This document shows, piece by piece, positions 17,647-26,431 of a stretch of 64,000 bases of DNA. Position 1 is the first letter of the stretch. Each line of letters begins with the position of its first letter. Origin of the DNA: Thioclava sp. GXIMD2076 (GTDB taxonomy: Bacteria; Pseudomonadota; Alphaproteobacteria; Rhodobacterales; Rhodobacteraceae). The position numbers and the translations under genes are program-made. The notes below the pieces were generated by a model. It ran no database searches, was not told the origin of the DNA, and saw only the letters and a program-made list of their open reading frames with translations. The stretch lies in contig NZ_CP149934.1 in assembly GCF_037949795.1 (NCBI RefSeq), forward strand, positions 496,001 through 560,000. Direction: 5' to 3'.

Positions 17647-19686
17647 TTACATCGCCCGCATCAGGCGCATCCCGTCCAGCACCGCCGCATGGGTGTTGCG
17701 CGCCGAGACCGCATCCCCGATGCGGAACAGCTTGAACCTTCCATCCGCATTGGGGGCAAGCGTCTGCGGGCGGCCCGCGATCAATGCCTCGTAATCGACC
17801 TGCCCCAGATTGGAGGACTGCCCCTTGAGATCGAAATAGAGATCATCGAGCGGCAGCGTGCCGGAATTCACCACCAGCTGATCGACCAGACGTTCCTCCT
17901 CCTCCGGCCCGTAATCCGAACCCAGCGTGACCTTGATCCGGTTGCCCTCGCGCGTGGCCGCCTTCAGCCGCCATGTCAGCGTGGTCCTGAAATCGCGCCC
18001 CTGCAGCGCGCGGATATAGGGGGTGAGGTTCATCGCCATGACCTCGGGCGCCAAGGCCCGATCCGCCGAGACCAGTTCGACCTTGCCACCAGCCGCGGTA
18101 ATCCTCTCGGCCGCCATCAGCCCTGCATGATCGCCCGCCTCATCGAAGATCAGCACCTCGGAGGCCGGCGTCACATCCCCCGAGAGGATATCCCATGCGC
18201 TGATCGCCAGATCCGCGCCGGGCTGGCCCAGATCGGTGCGCGGCAGACCGCCTGTCGCCACAACGACCACCTGCGGCTCCTGCGCCAGCACATCCTCGCC
18301 TTCGGCGAAACAGTTGAATTTGAAGCTGACCCCCAGCGTATCGCATTCGCTCATCCGCCATTCGGTGACCGCGAGCATCTCGCGGCGGCGTGGGTCCTGT
18401 GCGGTCAGCCGGATCTGGCCGCCCGCCTCGTTGGCGGCTTCCAGAACGGTGACCTTATGGCCACGCAGCGCCGCGACCCGTGCGGCCTCAAGCCCCGCAG
18501 GCCCTGCCCCCACAACCGTCACCCGCAAGGGTGCCTCGGCAGGATCGATCCGGTGCGGCAGCTCGATCTCGCGGCCCGAGGAGGGATTGTGCATACATAG
18601 CGCCCCGCCCGCCTGATAGATGCGATCGATACAGAAATTCGCGCCGACACAGGGCCGGATACGCTCTTCCTGACCCGCCACCAACTTGGCCACCAGATGC
18701 GGATCGGCGATATGGGCGCGGGTCATGCCGACCATATCCAGCTTGCCCGAGGCAATGGCATGGCGCGCGGTCGACAGATCGGGGATGCGCGCGGCATGCA
18801 GCACCGGCAGCCGGACCTGCGCCTTCACCTCGCCCGCCACATCCAGATGCGGGGCCGAGCGCGACCCTTGGATCGGGATCACATCGGTGAGCCCCGCATC
18901 GGTGTCGATATGACCGCGGATGACGTTGAAGAAATCGATCAGCCCGCTTTCGGTCAGGCGCTTGGCAATCTCGCGGCCCTCGCCCGCATTGATCCCCTGC
19001 GGCAGGTCCTCATCGACCACACCGCGCACCCCCACGATGAATTCGGGCCCCACGCGGTCACGGATCGCCTGCAGCACCTCCATCGAGAATTTCATGCGGC
19101 TTTCAAGGCTCTGCGCGCCATAGGGGCCGTCCAGCTCGTTCCATTGCGGCGACCAGAACTGGTCCATCAGATGGCCGTAAGCCTCCAGCTCGATCCCGTC
19201 GAGCCCTGCGTGTTTCATCCGCTCGGCGGCATCCGCATAATCGGTGATGATGCGGGTGATGTCCCAGTCCTCGATCAGCTTGGGCATCGCGCGGTGGGCA
19301 GGCTCGCGGACGGTGCCGGGGGCGACGGTGGGCAGCCAGTCGCCACGGTCCCAGCGGGTGCGGCGGCCCAGATGGGTCAGCTGGATCATCACCGCGCAGC
19401 CCTCGTCATGACATTCCTGCGCAAGCTTGCCCATATGGCCCACGATCTCGTCCTTATAGGCGAGGATATTGTTGAAAGCGGGCGGGCTGTCGGCGGCGAC
19501 GCTGGCCGAACCCGCGGTCATGGTCATCGCGATCCCCGCGCGGGCGCGTTCGAGGTGATAGGCGCGGTAGCGCTCGGTCGGCATCCCGTTCTCGGCATAG
19601 GCAGGCTCGTGCGAACTGATGAAGATCCGGTTTTTCAGGGTCAGATGTTTGAGCGTGAAAGGCTGCAATAAAGGGTCGTCGCGCAT
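17647..19686 (-). CDS. DgcA/StcD-type N-methyl amino acid demethylase (OYE-family flavoprotein)
   Basis: 679 residues: Old Yellow Enzyme TIM barrel (1-340), an Fe-S segment with Cys346, Cys352 and Cys364 (CVGANFC...LCMHN) and a C-terminal FAD/NAD domain (VVGAGPAGLEAARV, about 389-402). Architecture matches 2,4-dienoyl-CoA reductase relatives such as dimethylglycine demethylase DgcA and N-methylproline demethylase StcD; the CVGA...C spacing, with Ala where classical reductases have a second Cys, is as I recall typical of that subgroup. ATG 19686 has a GGAGGA site. It converges with the GbdR-like regulator. Substrate is inferred. Confidence 0.72.
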   Translation of the reverse strand: MRDDPLLQPFTLKHLTLKNRIFISSHEPAYAENGMPTERYRAYHLERARAGIAMTMTAGSASVAADSPPAFNNILAYKDEIVGHMGKLAQECHDEGCAVMIQLTHLGRRTRWDRGDWLPTVAPGTVREPAHRAMPKLIEDWDITRIITDYADAAERMKHAGLDGIELEAYGHLMDQFWSPQWNELDGPYGAQSLESRMKFSMEVLQAIRDRVGPEFIVGVRGVVDEDLPQGINAGEGREIAKRLTESGLIDFFNVIRGHIDTDAGLTDVIPIQGSRSAPHLDVAGEVKAQVRLPVLHAARIPDLSTARHAIASGKLDMVGMTRAHIADPHLVAKLVAGQEERIRPCVGANFCIDRIYQAGGALCMHNPSSGREIELPHRIDPAEAPLRVTVVGAGPAGLEAARVAALRGHKVTVLEAANEAGGQIRLTAQDPRRREMLAVTEWRMSECDTLGVSFKFNCFAEGEDVLAQEPQVVVVATGGLPRTDLGQPGADLAISAWDILSGDVTPASEVLIFDEAGDHAGLMAAERITAAGGKVELVSADRALAPEVMAMNLTPYIRALQGRDFRTTLTWRLKAATREGNRIKVTLGSDYGPEEEERLVDQLVVNSGTLPLDDLYFDLKGQSSNLGQVDYEALIAGRPQTLAPNADGRFKLFRIGDAVSARNTHAAVLDGMRLMRAM

Positions 19687-19925
19687 GGGAATCCTCCGGT
19701 GGCCGCAACCTATGCGGGCTATCCCAAGGCAAATCCGCCCCGCAGCCCCTGTCAAATCCCTGAGCGACCTGACTTGTTTATAAGCGACACCCATTTGCAA
19801 ACGGGAGCAAAGTCCATTTATCGCGCGCGCGAAGTGCCCGCCTTTCGGGCAAGTCGCGTAACAGATTGACTTTCCGCGAATCCGCGCCAACCTCTGGCGC
19901 ATCTGAAACGGCCTACGGAGCCAAC

Positions 19926-20585
19926 ATGCCCAAAGAAACCCGCACCTTCGCGATTATCGGCCTCGGAGCGTTCGGCTCTGCGGTAGCAAGCGAACTGGCG
20001 AGATTTGGCAACACCGTCATGGGCATCGATCAGGACGAGGCCCGCGTGGCCAAACTGGCCGATGCACTGACCTCTACCGTTATTCTGGACGCCACCGACG
20101 AGCAGGCCCTGCGCGAGGCGGGCGTCGACCGCTATGACGTGGCACTCGTGGCCATCGGCCATGATATCGAGTCGAGCATTCTGGCCACGATGAATGTGCG
20201 CGTGCTGGGCGTGGACCAGCTCTGGGTGAAGGCGATCAACAAGACCCATCACCGCATCCTGTCCAAGCTCGGCGCCGACCGGATCATCTTGCCCGAGCAG
20301 GAAATGGGCCGCCATGTGGCGCAGCGCCTGAACAATCCCGTGGTGCAGGATTACGTCAACCTCGGCAACGGGTTCAGCGTGGTGACCATGGCCGTGCCCG
20401 AGAGGCTGAAGGGGCGCCTGCTCTCCTCGCTGGATTTCGAACATTACGATCTGCGGCTTCTGGGCTTGATGCGGGGCACCGAGTTCCATCCCTGCGAGAC
20501 CGAGGGGCTGGAGCTTGCACCCCAGGACAAGCTTCTGGTGCTGGGCCGCAGGCCCGATCTGCGCAGCTTCGGGGATGCGTTGTGA
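19926..20585 (+). CDS. ktrA: TrkA/KtrA-type cytoplasmic K+ channel regulatory subunit
   Basis: 219 residues: RCK_N Rossmann domain (IIGLGAFGSAVASEL, about 9-23; GIDQDE) followed by RCK_C (about 135-215). Single-RCK length fits KtrA rather than the duplicated E. coli TrkA. It gates the membrane subunit in response to nucleotides. ATG 19926 has GGAG five bases upstream. Stop overlaps the GTG of the next gene. Confidence 0.9.
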   Translation: MPKETRTFAIIGLGAFGSAVASELARFGNTVMGIDQDEARVAKLADALTSTVILDATDEQALREAGVDRYDVALVAIGHDIESSILATMNVRVLGVDQLWVKAINKTHHRILSKLGADRIILPEQEMGRHVAQRLNNPVVQDYVNLGNGFSVVTMAVPERLKGRLLSSLDFEHYDLRLLGLMRGTEFHPCETEGLELAPQDKLLVLGRRPDLRSFGDAL

Positions 20586-21934
20586 AACCCTCGACGCGTA
20601 TGCTCTGGCACAAATGCCAGCGTCGCCTGACCCATATGCCACCGCCGCTCCTGCTGGCCGTGCTCTATGCCTCGGCGATCCTCCTGGGCGCCTGCGCGCT
20701 GATGCTGCCCATCTCGCGCCATGCCCAGATCAGCTGGTCGGATGCGCTCTTCACCGCCACCTCGGCGGTGACAGTGACGGGGCTCGTGGTCTTCGATATC
20801 GGCACCAGCCTGAGCCTCTTCGGGCAGATGGTGCTGGCCTTCCTGATCCAGCTGGGCGGGCTCGGGCTGATGACCTTTGCCGTGCTGGTGCTGGGGGCCC
20901 TTGGCCTGCCGATCGGCCTGACCGGACAGATCTATCTGCGCGAGGACCTCAACCAGAACTCCATGCACCGCCTGATGCAGCTGGTGCGCGTGATCCTTAA
21001 GGCCGTGCTGATCTGCGAGGCGATCGGTGCCGTCGCCCTCTGCTTCAGCTTCGTGCCACGGCTCGGGCTGCGCGACGGGGTCTGGCAGGCGATCTTCCAT
21101 TCCGTCTCGGCCTTCAACAATGCGGGCTTCTCGACCTTTTCCAACGGGCTGATCGGCTATGCGACCGATCCGATCATCAATCTGGTGATCCCTGCCCTCT
21201 TCATCATCGGCGGGATCGGCTATACGGTGCTGCGCGAACTGGGCTCGGGCAAGGGCTGGAAACGCTTCAGCCTCTCGACCAAGATCGTGCTTCTGGGCAC
21301 GGCCATCCTGATCCCCTGGTCGGTGGTGATGTTTGCCGCGCTCGAATGGACCAATCCCGGCACGCTGGGCGGCCATACCGTCTGGGCCAAGCTGATGATC
21401 AGCTGGTTCCAGGGGGTAACGACCCGCACGGCGGGCTTCAACACCACCGATATCGCGGCCATGCATGACAGCACCTCGCTGATGTTCATCTCGCTCATGC
21501 TGATCGGCGGGGGGCCGGCCTCGACCGCTGGCGGCATCAAGGTGACGACCTTCGTGGTCATGCTGCTGGCCACGGTGGCCTTTTTCCGCCGCCAGACCCA
21601 GCTCAACGCCTTCGGCCGCTCGATCGGGTTCGAGGCCGTGCTGAAGGTGATGGCGCTGACCGCGATCAGCACCGTTCTGGTGTTCGTGGCCACCTTCCTG
21701 ATCCTGATCACCCATGACGGGAGGTTCCTCGATGTGGCCTTCGAGGTCTCGAGCGCCTTCGGCACCGTCGGGCTCTCGCGCGACTATACCAGCCATCTGA
21801 ACGAGTTCGGGCGCGCGGTGATCATTGCCGTGATGTTCCTCGGGCGCGTCGGGCCGCTGACACTGGGCTTCTTCCTTGCCACCCATTCGGTGCCACGGCT
21901 GCGCTATCCAAAGGGCGAGATCCATCTGGGCTGA
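20582..21934 (+). CDS. ktrB: TrkH/KtrB-family potassium uptake channel subunit
   Basis: 450 residues with four repeated M1-P-M2 units; selectivity-filter-like segments are visible as TVTGLVVFD, NNAGFSTFS, RTAGFNTTD and GTVGLSRDY. It imports K+ (often Na+-coupled in Ktr systems). Starts with GTG 20582 overlapping the ktrA TGA, a tight two-gene operon. Confidence 0.92.
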   Translation: MKPSTRMLWHKCQRRLTHMPPPLLLAVLYASAILLGACALMLPISRHAQISWSDALFTATSAVTVTGLVVFDIGTSLSLFGQMVLAFLIQLGGLGLMTFAVLVLGALGLPIGLTGQIYLREDLNQNSMHRLMQLVRVILKAVLICEAIGAVALCFSFVPRLGLRDGVWQAIFHSVSAFNNAGFSTFSNGLIGYATDPIINLVIPALFIIGGIGYTVLRELGSGKGWKRFSLSTKIVLLGTAILIPWSVVMFAALEWTNPGTLGGHTVWAKLMISWFQGVTTRTAGFNTTDIAAMHDSTSLMFISLMLIGGGPASTAGGIKVTTFVVMLLATVAFFRRQTQLNAFGRSIGFEAVLKVMALTAISTVLVFVATFLILITHDGRFLDVAFEVSSAFGTVGLSRDYTSHLNEFGRAVIIAVMFLGRVGPLTLGFFLATHSVPRLRYPKGEIHLG

Positions 21935-21951
21935 GGATACGGCTTTGTGTT

Positions 21952-21967
21952 CGCCCGCAAGCGGGCG
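21952..21967 (+). terminator. Short GC hairpin after the K+ uptake genes
   Basis: CGCCCGC and GCGGGCG are separated by only AA, 17 bases after the ktrB stop. No U-tract; at best a weak terminator or attenuator before the DUF1007 gene. Confidence 0.35.
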
Positions 21968-22006
21968 GGCATTGCCAAAACCCCATCCACGCGGCTAGGT
22001 GGGATC

Positions 22007-22657
22007 ATGCGCAAGATCCTTCTCACATTGGGCCTTCTGATGGCCCTGCCGCAATGGGCCGAGGCCCATCCGCATATCTTTGTCGATGCCTCGCACAAGC
22101 TGATCTTCGATGATCAGGGCCGCCTGACGGCTGTGCGGGTGACATGGGATTATGACGAGATGTTCACCATGCTGATGGTGGAGGACGGCAAATACGACAC
22201 CAATGGCGATGGTGATGTCACCGGCGACGAGCTGGAGGCCTTCCGGCTCTGGGATGCCAATTGGCCACCGGATTTCGGCGGTGATCTGGTCATCCATGCC
22301 GATGGCAAGGATCAGGCGCTGGAAGACCCCACCGATTGGGCCGCCGAATGGCATGACGGGCGCGCGGTCTCCATCCATACGGTCAAGCTAAAGACCCCGC
22401 TCGATGCGTCCAAAGGGATCGTCCTGCAGAATTACGACCCCTATTTCTACGTCGATTACGAGGTAACGAAGACCCCCACCTTCGAGGGCCGCAGCGACTG
22501 CAAGGCCAAGATCGTGCAGCCCAAGCCGCACCAGATCTCGGCCAAGACCGCCGCGGCCATCGCCAATCTGCCCGCCGACCAGACGCCCGAGCAGGCGGGG
22601 CTCCCCAATGTCGGCCAGTATTTCGCCCAGACCGTGGAGATTACATGCGGTGGGTAA
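22007..22657 (+). CDS. DUF1007-family periplasmic protein
   Basis: 216 residues with a Sec signal (LLTLGLLMALPQWAEA) and a mature N-terminus HPHIFVDAS, the hallmark of DUF1007 proteins. A possible Ca-like loop (DTNGDGDVTGDE) follows at about 65-76. It overlaps the NicO-type transporter gene by 13 bases, and the two families are commonly paired, so it is probably an accessory periplasmic factor for divalent metal movement. The metal is unknown; a nearby Zur-like box makes zinc a candidate. Confidence 0.75.
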   Translation: MRKILLTLGLLMALPQWAEAHPHIFVDASHKLIFDDQGRLTAVRVTWDYDEMFTMLMVEDGKYDTNGDGDVTGDELEAFRLWDANWPPDFGGDLVIHADGKDQALEDPTDWAAEWHDGRAVSIHTVKLKTPLDASKGIVLQNYDPYFYVDYEVTKTPTFEGRSDCKAKIVQPKPHQISAKTAAAIANLPADQTPEQAGLPNVGQYFAQTVEITCGG

Positions 22658-23511
22658 TGCTGGCCGCCTGTGCGGTGATCCTCGGGTTTGCGGCGCTTTG
22701 GGGGTTGGGCGTATTCCAGGGGCTGCACTTCGCGCTTCTGGACATACAGCGTAGTTTCCAGAGCGTATTGGCGCGGGCGATGCGCGCGCTCAAGGCCGAT
22801 CATCCGGGGGCGCGCGCGAGCCTGATCTGGCTGAGTTTCCTCTACGGTGTGGTCCATGCCGCAGGGCCCGGCCATGGCAAGATGGTGCTGGGCAGCTGGG
22901 CCTTTGCCTCCAAGGCGCGGCTTGCGCGGGTGGCGGGGCTCACGCTGACCGCAAGCCTTGCGCAATCGCTCTGCGCCATCGGGATCGTGGTGATCGGCGC
23001 CTCGGTTCTGGGGCTCGGGCGACAGGCACTGACCGAACTCGCCGAAGGGCCGGTGACGCAGCTCGGCAATATCCTGATCGGGGCGCTCGGGGCCTATCTG
23101 ATGGCGCGCGCTCTTCTGGGGCTCTGGCGGAGCCTGCGCAAACCCCGCACCCAACACCACCATCATCACGAAGGCTGCGGTTGCAGCCATGCCCATGCAC
23201 CCGATCCCGAAAAATCGGCCCGCGCAAGCCTGCCCCAGGCCCTTCTGCTGATCGGGTCGGTCGCGTTCCGGCCCTGCACGGGCGGGCTGTTCGTCATGCT
23301 GCTGGCATGGCTGATTGGTGCCCCATGGACGGGCGCCTGGGCGGTTCTGGCGATGGGGGTGGGCACAGCCGTCGTGACACTGGCCATCGCGCTGGCGGCA
23401 GGCCATATGGGCAACCGATTTGCCCGCAGGCCCGACCGACCGTGGCTCGGCATCGCGGGGCGGTTCTTCGAGATGGCGCTCGGCGCGATCATTCTGGCCA
23501 TCGCGATCTGA
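22645..23511 (+). CDS. NicO/RcnA-family divalent metal transporter
   Basis: 288 residues, six or more membrane segments, with H71 and GPGHGK (74-79) in an early helix and a cytoplasmic His/Cys-rich loop (HHHHHEGCGCSHAHA, 171-185), then the second conserved motif SVAFRPCTGG. The family includes Ni/Co exporters (RcnA) and importers. Overlap with the DUF1007 gene indicates co-translation. Direction and metal cannot be decided from sequence. Confidence 0.8.
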   Translation: MRWVMLAACAVILGFAALWGLGVFQGLHFALLDIQRSFQSVLARAMRALKADHPGARASLIWLSFLYGVVHAAGPGHGKMVLGSWAFASKARLARVAGLTLTASLAQSLCAIGIVVIGASVLGLGRQALTELAEGPVTQLGNILIGALGAYLMARALLGLWRSLRKPRTQHHHHHEGCGCSHAHAPDPEKSARASLPQALLLIGSVAFRPCTGGLFVMLLAWLIGAPWTGAWAVLAMGVGTAVVTLAIALAAGHMGNRFARRPDRPWLGIAGRFFEMALGAIILAIAI

Positions 23512-23527
23512 CCCCTGACACCAGCAG

Positions 23528-23560
23528 AACGCCCCCGCCTCGGGAAGGGACGGAGGCGTT
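23528..23560. terminator. Hairpin between convergent metal-transport and COG0523 genes
   Basis: AACGCC (23528-23533) pairs with GGCGTT (23555-23560) around a GC-rich interior in the 104-base gap between two stop codons. No long U-tract. Confidence 0.5.
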
Positions 23561-23615
23561 CCAGATCCGCACCGCCCGTCGTCACGGGCAGGGGCGGCGC
23601 GGAAATCCGGGGGGC

Positions 23616-24830
23616 TCAGGCCGCTTCAGGCTGACGCCAGCGCGGGAAGGGATCGGGCAGATCCGCCCAGCTGTGCGGCGGGATCTCTTCGGGATCGATC
23701 AGGGCGCTATCGAGTGCGCGGGTGATCCCCTCCTCGTCCAGCCCCGCCCCGATAAACACCAGCTCCTGACGCCGGTCGCCATAGGGTTCCTGCCAGTGCT
23801 GCTCCAGATAGCTGCGTGCCGACGGATGGTCCGGCCAGCGCGCCTGCGGCACCGAGGCCCACCAGATCCCCATCGGCTTCACCGCCGACAGCGCCCCTGC
23901 CAGCGAGAACTCCGCCAGCCAGTCGGGACGGGTCGCCAGCCAGAAATGGCCCTTGGCGCGGATCACCCCGCGCAGCGGCCCGTTCAGCACATCGTGAATA
24001 CGCTGCGGATGGAAAGGCAGGCGCGCGCGATAGACGAAGGACGACACGCCATATTCCTCGGTTTCCGGCACATGATCGGCAAAACCATAAAGCTCCTTGG
24101 CCCAGAGCGGATGCTCATGCGCGGTGTCGAAATCGAAAAGGCCGGTATCGAGAATCCGCCCGGGCGCGACCTTGGAATGGTCGGTCTCGATGATCTGTGC
24201 ATCGGGATTGAGCGATGTGACGATCTTGCGGGCCGCATCGACCTTGGAAGGCCCTGCATCGCTGACCTTGTTGAGCACCACGACATCGGCAAATTCGATC
24301 TGGTCAACAAGCAGATCGACGATCCGGCGCTCATCGCCCTCCCCCATGCTCTCGCCGCGATCGGCAATGAAATCATGGCTCGAATAATCATTGAGCAGGT
24401 TTGCGGTATCGACCACCGTCACCATCGTATCGAGTCGCGCGACATCCGAGAGGCTCTGCCCGTCCTCGTCGCGGAACTCGAAGGTCGCGGCCACCGGAAG
24501 CGGCTCGGCAATGCCCGTGCCCTCGATGAGCAGATAATCGAAGCGCTTCTCGGCCGCCAGACGGCGCACCTCGGCCAGAAGATCGTCGCGCAGGGTGCAG
24601 CAGATGCAGCCATTGGTCATCTCGACCAGTTTTTCCTCGGCATGGCTCAGCTCGGCCCCGCCCGAACGGACGAGATCGGCATCGATATTCACCTCGGACA
24701 TATCATTGACGATCACCGCAACGCGGCGGCCCTCGCGATTATTGAGGATGGAATTCAGCAAGGTGGTTTTTCCGGCCCCCAGAAATCCCGAGAGCACGGT
24801 GACCGGCAAACGGCTGTCTTCGACTGACAT
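23616..24830 (-). CDS. COG0523 GTP-dependent metallochaperone (ZigA-like)
   Basis: 404 residues: Walker [13 protein letters not shown] (13-24), the diagnostic CICC metal motif (75-78), [19 protein letters not shown], and a C-terminal CobW_C domain. G3E GTPases of this group deliver metals to enzymes; the ZigA branch is induced under zinc starvation. A Zur-like palindrome lies 34-48 bases upstream of the start, so zinc is the likely metal. ATG 24830 follows AAGGA by ten bases. Confidence 0.85.
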   Translation of the reverse strand: MSVEDSRLPVTVLSGFLGAGKTTLLNSILNNREGRRVAVIVNDMSEVNIDADLVRSGGAELSHAEEKLVEMTNGCICCTLRDDLLAEVRRLAAEKRFDYLLIEGTGIAEPLPVAATFEFRDEDGQSLSDVARLDTMVTVVDTANLLNDYSSHDFIADRGESMGEGDERRIVDLLVDQIEFADVVVLNKVSDAGPSKVDAARKIVTSLNPDAQIIETDHSKVAPGRILDTGLFDFDTAHEHPLWAKELYGFADHVPETEEYGVSSFVYRARLPFHPQRIHDVLNGPLRGVIRAKGHFWLATRPDWLAEFSLAGALSAVKPMGIWWASVPQARWPDHPSARSYLEQHWQEPYGDRRQELVFIGAGLDEEGITRALDSALIDPEEIPPHSWADLPDPFPRWRQPEAA

Positions 24831-24863
24831 GATGGGTCATTCCTTTTATGCCATATCCAGTTA

Positions 24864-24878
24864 TGTTATGCTATAACA
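24864..24878 (-). promoter_or_regulatory. Zur-like operator upstream of the COG0523 gene
   Basis: A perfect dyad TGTTAT-GCT-ATAACA sits 34-48 bases before the ATG. Proteobacterial Zur boxes are palindromes built on GTTATA/TATAAC, so this matches well. It would repress the gene when zinc is plentiful. Confidence 0.65.
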
Positions 24879-24954
24879 ATCACACTCCAACCAAGGACGC
24901 AAGCCCCCTCTTGTCACCCAAATGTAACCGCGATAGCCTCGGCGCGATCGACAG

Positions 24955-25071
24955 AGTGGCAACTAGGGTTCCGGGCGTATCGCGCTGCCAGCGACCGAGC
25001 GTTGCAGAGACCACGGGCTTCCTTCCGTGGCTGCACCCGAGGGGGAAAATCCCAGAGGAGGAGACGTCGAG
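24955..25071 (+). ncRNA. ykkC-family riboswitch-like leader
   Basis: Conserved blocks in ykkC order: CTAGGGTTCCGG (24963-24974), GACCGAGCG (24993-25001), a long P3 hairpin closed by TGCAG/CTGCA and CCACGG/CCGTGG (25003-25035), then GAGGGGGAAAATCCC and AGAGGAGGA (about 25040-25063). As I recall the family, GACCGAG and the terminal GGAGGA resemble the ppGpp/PRPP/ADP-sensing subtype more than the guanidine-I form (CCGAGAG, ACACGG). The leader ends about 43 bases before the EamA gene ATG, so translational control is possible. Ligand not assigned. Confidence 0.68.
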
Positions 25072-25113
25072 ATCAACCAACGTCCCGTTCCGGGGCGCTC
25101 AAAGGGGGTCTCT

Positions 25114-25986
25114 ATGACTGTATCTTCCGTCCTGATGGTGCTTTGCGCCGCCATCCTCCATGCCAGCTGGAACCTGATTGCCAAACGAAGCGCCAAAGTC
25201 GGGCCGGTTTTCGTGTTTGTCTACTCGGGCTTTGCCTGCCTTTTCTATGCGCCATGGGTGTTCTGGGTCATGGCCGATGGCACCTTCACATGGAGCGCCT
25301 TGGGGCTTGCAGTGATGGTCGCAAGCGGCGTTATCCATCTGGGCTATAATCTCTGCCTGCAACAGGGCTATGCGAAGGCCGATCTCTCGGTCGTCTATCC
25401 GGTGGCGCGCGGCACAGGCCCGCTCCTGTCGGTGCTCGGGGCGTTCTTGCTGCTAGGGGAGCAACCTACGGCAGGAGGGGTCGCGGGAATGCTCTGTGTG
25501 GTCGCGGGGATCTTCCTGATCGCCACCCAAGGCCGTCTCGCGGTCTTCACGAGACCCGGCGGCAAGACCGGTCTCCTCTGGGGGCTGGCGACCGGAAGTC
25601 TGATCGCCTGTTATACCGTGACCGATGCCTCTGCCGTGAAGCTATTGGGCATTGCGCCCGTGATGCTCGACTGGGTGTGTAACCTGATGCGGGTGGGGCT
25701 TCTGGCACCGGCCGTGCTGCGCCACCCAGACCATATGCGGGCGAGGATGCAGGGGCATTGGGGGCGCGCCGCCCTGATCGGGCTATTTTCTCCGCTGGCC
25801 TATATTCTGGTGCTGACCGCCATCTCGCAGGGCGCGCCGCTCAGCCATGTGGCGCCGTTGCGCGAAAGCTCGATGATGGTGGGCGCACTTCTGGGCATGG
25901 TGCTCCTGAAGGAGCCGGTGGGCGCGGGGCGGCTTGCGGGCTGCGCTATTCTGGTGGCGGGTGTGATCTTGCTTTCGGGTCTCTAG
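25114..25986 (+). CDS. EamA/DMT-superfamily transporter
   Basis: 290 residues with ten predicted membrane helices in two EamA repeats (each ending with a LLLGEQ- or LLKEPV-type motif at about 109 and 267). Family members export metabolites or amino acids at the inner membrane. ATG 25114 follows a run of five G. It is preceded by the ykkC-like leader, so expression is probably ligand-controlled; the cargo may be related to the riboswitch ligand, which is inference. Confidence 0.82.
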   Translation: MTVSSVLMVLCAAILHASWNLIAKRSAKVGPVFVFVYSGFACLFYAPWVFWVMADGTFTWSALGLAVMVASGVIHLGYNLCLQQGYAKADLSVVYPVARGTGPLLSVLGAFLLLGEQPTAGGVAGMLCVVAGIFLIATQGRLAVFTRPGGKTGLLWGLATGSLIACYTVTDASAVKLLGIAPVMLDWVCNLMRVGLLAPAVLRHPDHMRARMQGHWGRAALIGLFSPLAYILVLTAISQGAPLSHVAPLRESSMMVGALLGMVLLKEPVGAGRLAGCAILVAGVILLSGL

Positions 25987-26041
25987 GCGCGCGCGCGCCA
26001 ACCTGCTAAGCCCGCGCAAACCAACCCGAAAGGATGACCCC

Positions 26042-26374
26042 ATGATCCAGCCAAGCGCCTCCTTCAAAGACAATCTGCAACAGCTGCCGCCGATCGACGC
26101 ACTCGCACGGATCGAGCTGCTCGATGCTACCGGCACGGTGGTGGACACGATCGAGAACGAAGCGGGCCGGAAAGGCTCTCTGGCCGTCTACAACTATATC
26201 GCAGGCACCTTCGAGGCGCTGGATGCCAAGGCGGCGGCACATGCGGTGGCTGTGTTTGCCGAACATGGCGAGGAGGCGAAATCCCATCGCGGCTCGCACC
26301 CCAATATCGACCGCCTGCTCGATATCATTGGCGGTGCCCCCGCACTTGCGCTGCGCCCCGTTCTGGCGGCCTGA
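26042..26374 (+). CDS. DUF2322-like small protein
   Basis: 110 residues, soluble, no signal peptide. The opening FKDNLQQLPPIDALARIELLDATGTVVDTIEN and HPNIDRLLDII near the end match my recollection of DUF2322 proteins; function unknown. AAGG ribosome site precedes the ATG. It ends just before a strong terminator shared with phoX. Confidence 0.6.
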   Translation: MIQPSASFKDNLQQLPPIDALARIELLDATGTVVDTIENEAGRKGSLAVYNYIAGTFEALDAKAAAHAVAVFAEHGEEAKSHRGSHPNIDRLLDIIGGAPALALRPVLAA

Positions 26375-26387
26375 TCGGCCATGGAAA

Positions 26388-26413
26388 AACCCTCCGGCGC
26401 AGGCCGGAGGGTT
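26388..26413. terminator. Strong bidirectional terminator, DUF2322 gene / phoX
   Basis: An 11-bp perfect stem (AACCCTCCGGC / GCCGGAGGGTT) with a GCAG loop. On the - strand it is followed by a T-run, so it terminates phoX; it lies 13 bases after the + strand stop as well. Confidence 0.85.
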
Positions 26414-26431
26414 CGGTATTGAGCGGGTGGC

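Noticed and set aside
25986-25999. GGCGCGCGCGCGCC alternating repeat after the EamA gene
   Set aside because: Simple alternating GC in a GC-rich genome, overlapping the last base of a stop codon; no sign of function beyond a possible weak hairpin.
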